From Campylobacterota bacterium (GTDB taxonomy: Bacteria > Campylobacterota > Campylobacteria > Campylobacterales > Sulfurovaceae), in contig WFMX01000033.1 in NCBI GenBank assembly GCA_015488875.1, positions 1 through 8,283 on the forward strand: a stretch of 8,283 nt of DNA. The letters run 5' to 3'. Within the stretch, counting starts at the first letter, position 1. Every line of letters begins with the position of its first letter. A program made the position numbers and the translations under genes. Positions 1 through 6,010 of this stretch are shown piece by piece. Under the pieces are notes generated by a model. It was not told the origin of the DNA. It ran no database searches and worked only from the letters and a program-made list of their open reading frames with translations.

Positions 1-24
1 GTATATAATAAAAAGGATATTATT

Positions 25-720
25 ATGAAACGAATAATCATACCCTCGTTAATCTGTAGCAATCTATTGTTGGCGAAGACAACTTCGCTGAAATCATCTC
101 TACTGCATAGTGGTAGCAGAGAGAGTGTCACTTTAGGCATCAGCTTTGATGGTCAGCATAGAGTAGAGAAGGGTGATACTATAGCATCTATAGCAAAAAA
201 GTATCATATATCTGCAAACAAACTAAAGAGTGCAAATCATCTAAAGAGTAATAAATCTCTAAAAATAGGCAAAAATATCCAAGTGCCAGGCACAGGCATA
301 GGTGGTAAGAGTATATTTGGAGGCAGTAACTTCTCTAGTGGAGGGTCAAGTAAACCACTACTAGCAGAAGCCAAGAAGTATCTAGGCATCAAATATGTAT
401 GGGGGGCAGATGGTCCTACACAATTCGACTGCTCTGGCTTCACCAAATATGTATGCAATAAAAATGGCATCAAAATCCCTAGAAAATCAAGCATGCAAGC
501 AAAAGTAGGCAAAAAGATAGCTAGAAACGATCTGCGAGCTGGTGATCTCATATTTTTCGATACATCCAAAGATCATAATGGTACTGTAAACCACTGTGGA
601 ATATACCTAGGTAACAATAAATTCATACACGCAAGCTCACTATACAAGAAAGTAACGGTATCAAAATTGAAGAAAAACTTTTATGAATCAAGATTTCAGT
701 GGGGTAGAAGAGTAAATTAG
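25..720 (+). CDS. Secreted LysM-NlpC/P60 (C40 family) peptidoglycan hydrolase
   Basis: Predicted 231-aa exported cell-wall endopeptidase. Residues 1-17 are basic then hydrophobic (IIIPSLICSNLLLA), a short signal-like segment without a clear cleavage site or a good lipobox. Residues about 44-88 match a LysM module (HRVEKGDTIASIAKKY, then a KIGKNIQVPG-type end), which binds peptidoglycan glycans. A Gly/Ser-rich linker (about 90-110) leads to an NlpC/P60 domain to the C terminus. The expected catalytic set is visible: Cys136 in FDCSGF, His190 in VNHCGIYLG and His202 in FIHAS. The family cleaves peptide stems, typically D-Glu to diamino-acid bonds; the exact bond here is inferred. The ATG at 25 has an AAAAGGA ribosome site at 11-17. 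No in-frame stop lies between it and the window edge, so a longer N terminus cannot be excluded. The promoter is outside the window. Confidence 0.9.
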   Translation: MKRIIIPSLICSNLLLAKTTSLKSSLLHSGSRESVTLGISFDGQHRVEKGDTIASIAKKYHISANKLKSANHLKSNKSLKIGKNIQVPGTGIGGKSIFGGSNFSSGGSSKPLLAEAKKYLGIKYVWGADGPTQFDCSGFTKYVCNKNGIKIPRKSSMQAKVGKKIARNDLRAGDLIFFDTSKDHNGTVNHCGIYLGNNKFIHASSLYKKVTVSKLKKNFYESRFQWGRRVN

Positions 721-753
721 TGTCAACTTAGTACGCTTTAAGTGATAATAAGA

Positions 754-759
754 TAAAAT
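754..759 (+). promoter_or_regulatory. Possible -10 element for the rpmH operon (TAAAAT)
   Basis: The 102-bp gap between the C40 hydrolase gene and rpmH is the longest non-coding stretch before the ribosomal block. AGATAAAAT at 751-759 is the best sigma-70-like -10 in it, about 64 nt before the rpmH start. No good -35 hexamer lies 16-18 nt upstream, which is common for Campylobacterota promoters. I saw no strong terminator hairpin for the upstream gene here. Tentative. Confidence 0.35.
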
Positions 760-822
760 CGCGTCCTAAAACTGCAAAGGTCAATAGCTTTTGGAGAATC
801 AAATCGAATAAGGAGATATGTC

Positions 823-957
823 ATGAAAAGAACATACCAACCCCACAATACACCGAGAAAAAGAACACACGGATTTAGAACAAGAATGAAAACTAAAAAC
901 GGTAGAAAAGTACTATCGGCTAGAAGAGCAAAAGGCAGAAAAAGATTAGCTGTATAA
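823..957 (+). CDS. rpmH: 50S ribosomal protein L34
   Basis: Encodes a complete 44-aa L34, a small, very basic protein of the large ribosomal subunit bound to 23S rRNA. The translation begins MKRTYQPHNTPRKRTHGF, contains RMKTKNGRKVLSARRAKGRK and ends RLAV, the family signature along its full length. The start is an ATG with a strong AGGAG at 811-815, seven nucleotides upstream. The gene is first in the classic rpmH-rnpA pair, so L34 and the RNase P protein are made from one transcript. Its last codons probably overlap the true start of rnpA (see rnpA). Confidence 0.97.
   Translation: MKRTYQPHNTPRKRTHGFRTRMKTKNGRKVLSARRAKGRKRLAV
930..935 (+). promoter_or_regulatory. Candidate ribosome site inside rpmH for an upstream rnpA start
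   Basis: AAAAGG lies inside rpmH, nine nucleotides before an in-frame ATT at 945. It is a better ribosome site than anything before the TTG at 972, where the preceding bases (ATTTTACTCGG) contain no purine-rich AGGA-type motif. It may also be chance, because the sequence is constrained by the L34 codons for AKGRK. Confidence 0.3.
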
Positions 958-971
958 AACATTTTACTCGG

Positions 972-1292
972 TTGAAAACCAGTAAAGAGTTTGATAGCGT
1001 TTATAAAAACGCAACAAAAACATGGCATACACCCTATTTCGTACTCTTTTATAAATCATCCAAAGAGTACAAAGTAGGATTTGTAGCAAGTAAAAAATTG
1101 GGTAATGCCGTTCACCGAAATAGAGCTAAGCGTCTATTGAGAGCTCATTTTATTGAAAATATTGTCTGTATAAGGAGTGGTCATTTTGTGCTAGTCGCAA
1201 AACCTGCCCTTTTGGATAAAGATTTTCAAGAGATAAAAAAAGCCTATATAAATGCACTTAAAAAGTGTTCTGCATTCCAACAATCAACATAA
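972..1292 (+). CDS. rnpA: Ribonuclease P protein component
   Basis: Protein subunit of RNase P, which with the rnpB RNA removes the 5' leader of pre-tRNAs. From the TTG at 972 the product is 106 aa. The family signature GNAVHRNRAKRLLRAHF (residues 44-60) includes the RNR core that contacts RNA; the N-terminal EFDSVYK and a central FVLFY strand also fit. The start is uncertain. TTG at 972 is the first standard start codon but has no clear ribosome site. The frame stays open upstream to 924 and reads ISCIKHFTRLKTSKEF from an ATT at 945. This aligns position for position with the N terminus I recall for Bacillus subtilis RnpA (MSHLKKRNRLKK), so the native protein may be 115 aa, starting inside rpmH. 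The gene ends 45 nt before yidC, with no yidD between. Confidence 0.95.
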   Translation: MKTSKEFDSVYKNATKTWHTPYFVLFYKSSKEYKVGFVASKKLGNAVHRNRAKRLLRAHFIENIVCIRSGHFVLVAKPALLDKDFQEIKKAYINALKKCSAFQQST

Positions 1293-1324
1293 TCAGAGTC
1301 ATGGCTAAGAAGTAGTGATGACAC

Positions 1325-1330
1325 AAAAGG
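1325..1330 (+). promoter_or_regulatory. Ribosome binding site that sets the TTG start of yidC
   Basis: AAAAGG sits seven nucleotides before the TTG at 1338. No suitable in-frame ATG lies nearby, and the protein from this TTG begins directly before the first membrane segment, so this site decides the start. An out-of-frame ATG at 1318 would give only a ten-codon peptide ending at 1350, overlapping the yidC start. Confidence 0.65.
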
Positions 1331-1337
1331 TATTACA

Positions 1338-2942
1338 TTGGAACAATTAGATCTTCAAAAGCGACTTATTATCGCATTGGCTCTATCATTTTTGGTCTTT
1401 GCTGGATCAAGCTATTTTATGAAACCACCACAGAAGCAGCAACTATCCCAAGAGCAAAACAAAACAGAGCAAAATCAAGCACCAACAGCAACGATAACAG
1501 ACAAGAGCATAGCCAAATCCACACCAATAACATCTACTACCAATACGGCTAAAGCTCCTACAGAAGATAACAGTAGCATACTCTCTATCATTTCTACCCC
1601 ATCTTCACGGATAACCATAGATACATTTGGTCGTATATCTCAAGTAGTACTTACAGAAGATAAGTATAGAGATGATGAGGGCAATAACTTGAAACTATTT
1701 GACGCGACTGCCGTCAAACCATTGGAGATTCGTTTTTCAGATGCAAAGATCAATGATGAGGCATTCAAGACACCTTATGAGACATCTTCAGCATCTATAC
1801 ATGCACCCGATAAGCTCACATTGACTCAGAAACTTACTGACTTGACTATTACAAAAGAGATCGCTTTTGATAGTAGCGGACATTACAAAATCACTGTAAA
1901 GACATCAAAACCTGTCGACTACTTCATCACTACAGGTCATAGACCGATAGCCGACACTTCCAAATATATGATAGCCAAAGGTGCATTGGTAAAAAGCGGA
2001 GACAATATACTCACAACTATAGAGGATGGAAAAGCCGAAGGTGACGAAAGTTTCAAAGGTGTGAAATTTGTATCTGCATTTGACAGATACTACGCATCTG
2101 TACTCTATGACCTTGACAACGGTCTTGATGTCACTATCTCGAAAGACAAAGGTGACGATCCGCTTATATTTGTACATGGTAATAGTGATCTCAGTATGGA
2201 TGGCTACATAGGAGCAAAAGAGTATAAAGTACTCGACTCACTTAGTCCTGAATTGACAGATGTTATCGAATATGGTTGGTTCTCATTTCTCTCAAAGCCA
2301 TTCTTTGCTGTGATTGTATGGATACATGGATTTATAGGCAACTGGGGCTGGGCTATCATACTCTTCACACTACTTGTCAAGATCATCCTGTTTCCTCTCT
2401 CATACAAGGGTATGATGTCAATGCAAAAACTCAAAGATTTGGATCCTAAGATGAAGGAACTCAAAGAGAAGTATGGAAAAGATCCACAAAAGATGAATAT
2501 GAAGACGATGGAGATGTACAAAAAGCATGGGGCCAACCCTATGGGTGGGTGTCTACCTATGCTACTACAGATACCAGTCTTTTTTGCACTATACCGAGTA
2601 CTTCTAAATGCTGACGAACTCCAAGGGGCATCTTGGATATTATGGATAGACGATCTCTCAAAGATGGATCCATACTATGTATTGCCTATACTTATGGGTG
2701 CATCTATGTTCTTACAGCAAAAGATTACACCTAGCAATATAACAGATCCACTGCAAGAGAAGATATTTAAATTTTTCCCTCTGATAATGACATTCTTTTT
2801 TGTCACATTCCCATCAGGTCTTGTACTCTATTGGATCACGAACAATATACTATCTATAGCACAGCAGTACTATATAAACCTAGCATACGAAAAGCACAAA
2901 GAGACTCAAAGAGTAGCACACGAGAATGAAAAGGAGAGTTGA
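1338..2942 (+). CDS. yidC: Membrane protein insertase YidC
   Basis: Inner-membrane insertase/chaperone that places proteins into the membrane alone or with SecYEG. The product is 534 aa, the long Gram-negative type. Residues 9-28 are the first membrane segment; 30-80 is a Gln/Thr/Ser-rich periplasmic linker; about 85-310 is the large periplasmic beta domain; 313-515 is the conserved five-helix core. Core hallmarks are LLVKIILFPLSYKGMMSMQKL, a basic cytoplasmic hairpin (365-395), NPMGGCLPMLLQIPVFFALY (400-419) and FPSGLVLYWITNN (491-503). The groove position that is Arg366 in E. coli appears to be Lys348, keeping the positive charge. The tail is basic. The start is TTG with AAAAGG at 1325-1330. 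The stop overlaps the jag start by one base (TGATG), suggesting coupled translation. yidD, the usual upstream neighbour, is missing. Confidence 0.97.
   Translation: MEQLDLQKRLIIALALSFLVFAGSSYFMKPPQKQQLSQEQNKTEQNQAPTATITDKSIAKSTPITSTTNTAKAPTEDNSSILSIISTPSSRITIDTFGRISQVVLTEDKYRDDEGNNLKLFDATAVKPLEIRFSDAKINDEAFKTPYETSSASIHAPDKLTLTQKLTDLTITKEIAFDSSGHYKITVKTSKPVDYFITTGHRPIADTSKYMIAKGALVKSGDNILTTIEDGKAEGDESFKGVKFVSAFDRYYASVLYDLDNGLDVTISKDKGDDPLIFVHGNSDLSMDGYIGAKEYKVLDSLSPELTDVIEYGWFSFLSKPFFAVIVWIHGFIGNWGWAIILFTLLVKIILFPLSYKGMMSMQKLKDLDPKMKELKEKYGKDPQKMNMKTMEMYKKHGANPMGGCLPMLLQIPVFFALYRVLLNADELQGASWILWIDDLSKMDPYYVLPILMGASMFLQQKITPSNITDPLQEKIFKFFPLIMTFFFVTFPSGLVLYWITNNILSIAQQYYINLAYEKHKETQRVAHENEKES
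2931..2936 (+). promoter_or_regulatory. Ribosome binding site that sets the jag start
   Basis: AAGGAG within the last codons of yidC lies five nucleotides before the ATG at 2942, but only two before an in-frame TTG at 2939. The spacing favours the ATG, which overlaps the yidC stop as TGATG. Confidence 0.7.
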
Positions 2943-3970
2943 TGAAAAAGATAGAAGCACCTACCCTTGAAGATGCTTATGAGATGGCCGCTAGAGAGCT
3001 ATCTTGTTCCATCACAGAGCTTAGCTATGAAGTGATACAGAGACCATCCAATGGCATAATGGGCATGTTTAAGAAAAATGCAATCATCGTAGCAGAATGC
3101 AACAGAAGTCAAAACAATGAAGCTCCCAATAGCCATACAAGAAGAGATACAACAAGAAGAGCTCAAGCCACTCAATCTAGGAATAGTGACATATCTCATA
3201 AAACAGTAGAGAGTATAGTCGCAGAAGAGATCATAGAAGAGGTCTTGACATCTGAGAAGAGTTTCCAAAGCTCTAAATCAGAAAATATAAAGATAGTACC
3301 CAAGCAGGATAGACCTCAAACGAATAGAACAAAAGAGAGAGTCAAAAATAGACTAAATAAGGCACTCATAGAGCAAGATGATGCAGTGAATGATAGCTTC
3401 TATACAAAAAAAGATATAGATGTAGAGAGGCAAACGGAAACAGCAAAAACAACAACAGAACAAAAAGAAGAGATAGTTACAGCCAAAAGACCAGAGAACA
3501 ACAATCTGGAGCTAGCAGAGAAGATAGAGAGTGAACTATCTGAGCTACTATCGCACTTGTGCCTCAATATAGACACTATAGAGGTAGATGTAGTTGACGA
3601 TACTGCATTGATATTTATAGATGGTGATGATGCAGCACTTCTCATAGGCAAAGAGGGCTATAGATACAATGCTCTCTCATATATGCTATTCAATTGGCTA
3701 CATGGAAAGCATGACCTCTACATCAAGCTAGAAGTAGCACAGTTTATAACAACCCAACAAGAGATGATCAAAAATCATATAAAACCTGTCATAGAGTATG
3801 TCAATATCAATGGTAGGGGCAAGACTAGACCTCTTGATGGTATATTGGTTCAGATAGCATTGGAGCAGCTCAGAGCAGAGTTTCCAAATAAATATGTAGC
3901 TATCAAGACAGGTAGAGATGGTCGTAAATTTGTAATCATCAACGAGTTCAATAACAAAAACAATGCGTGA
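2942..3970 (+). CDS. jag: Jag/KhpB-type RNA-binding protein (Jag_N and KH domains)
   Basis: Predicted cytoplasmic RNA-binding protein of 342 aa, the standard downstream partner of yidC. Residues 1-53 are a Jag_N domain (APTLEDAYEMAARELSC, then NGIMGMFKKNAIIVAE). Residues about 55-190 are a long charged, Gln/Thr/Glu-rich linker of low complexity, likely disordered. Residues about 205-270 form a KH domain with the RNA-binding GxxG loop as GKEG (236-239), followed by YRYNALSYMLFNWL. The C-terminal 275-336 aligns with an R3H fold, but the defining Arg-x3-His seems lost (DGILVQIAL where ERRxxHxAL is expected), with KTGRDGRKFVIINEF closing the domain. Jag/KhpB proteins affect cell division and envelope synthesis in Firmicutes; the role here is not known. 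It overlaps mnmE by 8 nt. Confidence 0.93.
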   Translation: MKKIEAPTLEDAYEMAARELSCSITELSYEVIQRPSNGIMGMFKKNAIIVAECNRSQNNEAPNSHTRRDTTRRAQATQSRNSDISHKTVESIVAEEIIEEVLTSEKSFQSSKSENIKIVPKQDRPQTNRTKERVKNRLNKALIEQDDAVNDSFYTKKDIDVERQTETAKTTTEQKEEIVTAKRPENNNLELAEKIESELSELLSHLCLNIDTIEVDVVDDTALIFIDGDDAALLIGKEGYRYNALSYMLFNWLHGKHDLYIKLEVAQFITTQQEMIKNHIKPVIEYVNINGRGKTRPLDGILVQIALEQLRAEFPNKYVAIKTGRDGRKFVIINEFNNKNNA

Positions 3971-5303
3971 TACCATAGTAGCCATAGCTACAGCACATGG
4001 TGTATCATCTATCTCTATCATTAGATTGAGTGGGATAGATGCTATCGATATAGCCAAAAAAATTTCCAAAAAATCCCTTATTACCCCTAGAGAAGCCCTA
4101 TTGACATCTATATATAATCATGAAGATATACTTATAGATCGAGCTATCATGATATATTTTCAATCGCCCAAAAGCTTCACAGGCGAAGATATAGTAGAGT
4201 TCCAATGTCATGGCGGTATGATAGTGGCACAAGAGGTGCTAGATAGTGCAAAAATATATGGTGCTAGACTAGCAGAGCCTGGTGAGTTCTCCAAGAGAGC
4301 TTTTCTCAATGGCAAGATGGACATGACCGAAGCCGAAGCAACCGCAAAGTTGATAGAAGCAAAGAGTCTAGATGCAGCTAAGATATTGGCAAAACAGCTC
4401 AAAGGTGAATTGAGGGAGTTTATAGATGAGAGTCGTGACCTACTCCTGCATGCACTTGCATACTCAGAGGTGATGATAGATTATGCCGAAGAGGATATAC
4501 CAGATGATATCATAGAGAGTATCATGGTCAAGATAGATAAACTAAGTAGCCAAATCACAAATATAGTAGATAGTAGCCATAGACGCAGAGGGCTTATAGA
4601 TGGTTTCAAGGTAGCCATAATCGGCAAACCAAATGTAGGAAAAAGCTCTCTACTCAATGCTCTATTGAGCTATGAGAGGGCTATAGTGAGCGATATAGCA
4701 GGTACTACTAGGGACACTATTGAGGAGCAGGTACGCATAGGCTCGCATATCATCCGATTAGTCGACACAGCAGGTATCAGAGACTCAGATGATACCATAG
4801 AGCAGATAGGAATATCACGATCTATCAGTTCACTGAAAGAGGCGGATATAGTCATAGCACTATTTGATGGTAGTAGAGAGTATGACAGAGAGGACCAGCA
4901 GATCATATCACTACTCACAGATATATCAGATAAGGAGATCATCGTAGCGATAAACAAGAGTGATTTGCCACAGGTATTTGATATAGATGATATAAGTTTA
5001 GCAAAACCCATCAGAGTAAGTGCCACTATGGGATTTGAGAAACTTACCAATCATTTGGAGATGACATTGGATAGTGTAGGCAATGATGAAGAGTTGATGC
5101 TTATATCTGCTCGTCAGATAGATGCTGTAGAGGCTACAAAGAGAGATATAGAGAGTGCCAAACGACCTCTCATAGATGGAGAATTAGAACTTTTTTCATA
5201 CTATATGCAAGATGCTATCAAATCTATATCGTCCATATCCAAGCCATATGATAGCGAAGAGATACTTGACAAAATGTTTGGTGAGTTTTGTTTAGGTAAA
5301 TAG
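3963..5303 (+). CDS. mnmE: tRNA modification GTPase MnmE
   Basis: GTPase that, with MnmG, makes the (carboxymethyl)aminomethyl group on the wobble uridine (U34) of several tRNAs, using a folate-bound one-carbon unit. The 446-aa product is full length. Residues 1-118 are the folate-binding domain (DTIVAIATAHG, then GEFSKRAFLNGKMD at 107-120). A helical domain follows, with the G domain inserted at about 215-370: P-loop GKPNVGKS (221-228), switch motif DIAGTTRD (244-251), DTAG (268-271), NKSD (331-334) and SA (353-354). The C terminus is EFCLGK with the conserved Cys443. All expected motifs are intact. The ATG at 3963 lies inside jag and has no clear ribosome site, so translation is probably coupled to jag. 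The first 13 Ile codons comprise seven ATA, three ATC and three ATT, showing the local codon bias. Confidence 0.97.
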   Translation: MRDTIVAIATAHGVSSISIIRLSGIDAIDIAKKISKKSLITPREALLTSIYNHEDILIDRAIMIYFQSPKSFTGEDIVEFQCHGGMIVAQEVLDSAKIYGARLAEPGEFSKRAFLNGKMDMTEAEATAKLIEAKSLDAAKILAKQLKGELREFIDESRDLLLHALAYSEVMIDYAEEDIPDDIIESIMVKIDKLSSQITNIVDSSHRRRGLIDGFKVAIIGKPNVGKSSLLNALLSYERAIVSDIAGTTRDTIEEQVRIGSHIIRLVDTAGIRDSDDTIEQIGISRSISSLKEADIVIALFDGSREYDREDQQIISLLTDISDKEIIVAINKSDLPQVFDIDDISLAKPIRVSATMGFEKLTNHLEMTLDSVGNDEELMLISARQIDAVEATKRDIESAKRPLIDGELELFSYYMQDAIKSISSISKPYDSEEILDKMFGEFCLGK

Positions 5304-5305
5304 GA

Positions 5306-5311
5306 TATAAT
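5306..5311 (+). promoter_or_regulatory. Probable -10 element (TATAAT) for the envelope gene block
   Basis: A perfect TATAAT lies three bases after the mnmE stop. No good -35 is visible at standard spacing, as is usual in Campylobacterota, while the upstream bases are T-rich (GTTTTGTTTAG). Transcription would start near 5318, after the ATG at 5313 and before the ATG at 5337, which agrees with the start chosen for the next gene. It probably drives the lipoprotein gene and perhaps rlpA through lptC. Confidence 0.6.
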
Positions 5312-5324
5312 TATGCACGAATAT

Positions 5325-5331
5325 AAAAGGA
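5325..5331 (+). promoter_or_regulatory. Ribosome binding site that sets the lipoprotein start
   Basis: AAAAGGA precedes the ATG at 5337 by five nucleotides. The upstream in-frame ATG at 5313 has no ribosome site and would add eight mostly polar residues in front of a good lipoprotein signal peptide. Confidence 0.75.
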
Positions 5332-5336
5332 AATAC

Positions 5337-5981
5337 ATGTTAAAGAATATTTTTATGGTGACAATGGTATTGGTCTCTATATCGTTTCTCACAGGATGCG
5401 TAGGACAGCCAAAAGTAAGCGATAGCAAATCTAATGGCGATAGTGGCACTCTATGGGCGGAAAACAAAAATGTAGATGCCGACGAGAATGACAATGTAGA
5501 TGTGTCGGACTTAGACAAAGAGGTGACAACTGGAGATGGTACTATAGCAGGAGAGTCTATGGCTAGGATCCCATTTCCTGTCGGTGAGTACTCTCAGCTA
5601 GCAAGAACAGGCAAAGGAACTATACAAGGTACTATATACTTGCAAGATGCATATGGCACCAAGATAGCGGGTGAAAAGAGGCGACTATATCTCAATCCTG
5701 TCACAAGCTACTCAAAACAGTGGTATGAAAAGAGCTATCTCGGTGGATACAAGATGGGCAAAGCAGACTCAAGACTCTTCAACTATCTCAAATTTACATC
5801 ATCTGACGAGAATGGTGCATTCGCATTTTATGGAGTTCCATCGGGAAGATATTATCTCATAGGTACTGTAAACTGTGCAGCCAAATGTGGGTATGGTGAA
5901 AATAGAAACATTCGCATCGCCACAGAGGTATTTATAAACGGCAATCAAGTAATAGAGCAAGATCTAAGTAAAGGTATCTAA
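5337..5981 (+). CDS. Predicted outer-membrane lipoprotein with carboxypeptidase-regulatory-like domain
   Basis: Lipoprotein of 214 aa and unknown function. Residues 1-20 are a lipoprotein signal peptide ending in lipobox LTGC, with Cys21 as the predicted lipidated residue. The next residues (Val, Gly) lack an Asp inner-membrane retention signal, so outer-membrane sorting is likely. Residues 25-70 are an acidic linker (DADENDNVDVSDLD). Residues about 93-175 resemble a carboxypeptidase-regulatory-like beta sandwich: GTIQGTIYLQDAYGTKIAG near its start and SSDENGAFAFYGVPSGRYYL at its end, the typical G-x-F-x-F..VPSG.Y pattern. It also has a Cys-x3-Cys pair (Cys180, Cys184) near the C terminus, possibly a disulfide in the periplasm. 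It precedes rlpA by 29 nt, so a role beside RlpA at the cell wall is possible but is only inferred. The ATG at 5337 was preferred to 5313 on ribosome site and signal peptide. Confidence 0.85.
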   Translation: MLKNIFMVTMVLVSISFLTGCVGQPKVSDSKSNGDSGTLWAENKNVDADENDNVDVSDLDKEVTTGDGTIAGESMARIPFPVGEYSQLARTGKGTIQGTIYLQDAYGTKIAGEKRRLYLNPVTSYSKQWYEKSYLGGYKMGKADSRLFNYLKFTSSDENGAFAFYGVPSGRYYLIGTVNCAAKCGYGENRNIRIATEVFINGNQVIEQDLSKGI

Positions 5982-6010
5982 TATAACATTTATATATATG
6001 GAGAAACTAA

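Noticed and set aside
4..9. TATAAT near the left edge as a promoter for the C40 hydrolase gene
   Set aside because: A start about seven bases downstream would fall inside the ribosome site, and the upstream region is not in the window.
721..822. Origin of replication or DnaA-box cluster near rpmH
   Set aside because: rpmH adjoins dnaA in some bacteria, but no dnaA gene or DnaA-box sequences are visible here.
738..1028. Minus-strand frame opposite rpmH and rnpA
   Set aside because: Antisense to two highly conserved genes; its Leu/Phe/Cys-rich product reflects the complement of basic codons, and it spans the rpmH leader.
1301..1350. Two mini-frames between rnpA and yidC as small genes
   Set aside because: Four and ten residues long, with no good ribosome sites; mentioned only as a possible scar of yidD loss.
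4670..5050. Minus-strand 126-codon frame opposite mnmE
   Set aside because: Ser-rich low-complexity product explained as the complement of the mnmE G-domain codons; no ribosome site or domain.
5313..5336. ATG at 5313 as the start of the lipoprotein gene
   Set aside because: No ribosome site, likely upstream of the transcript start, and it would put polar residues before the signal peptide.
5671..5862. 63-codon + strand frame inside the lipoprotein gene
   Set aside because: It lies wholly within a well-supported gene in another frame and has no recognisable domain.
5982..6010. AT-rich gap before rlpA as a separate promoter (TATATATATG)
   Set aside because: Only 29 nt long and overlapping the rlpA ribosome site; no convincing -10 at a workable distance.
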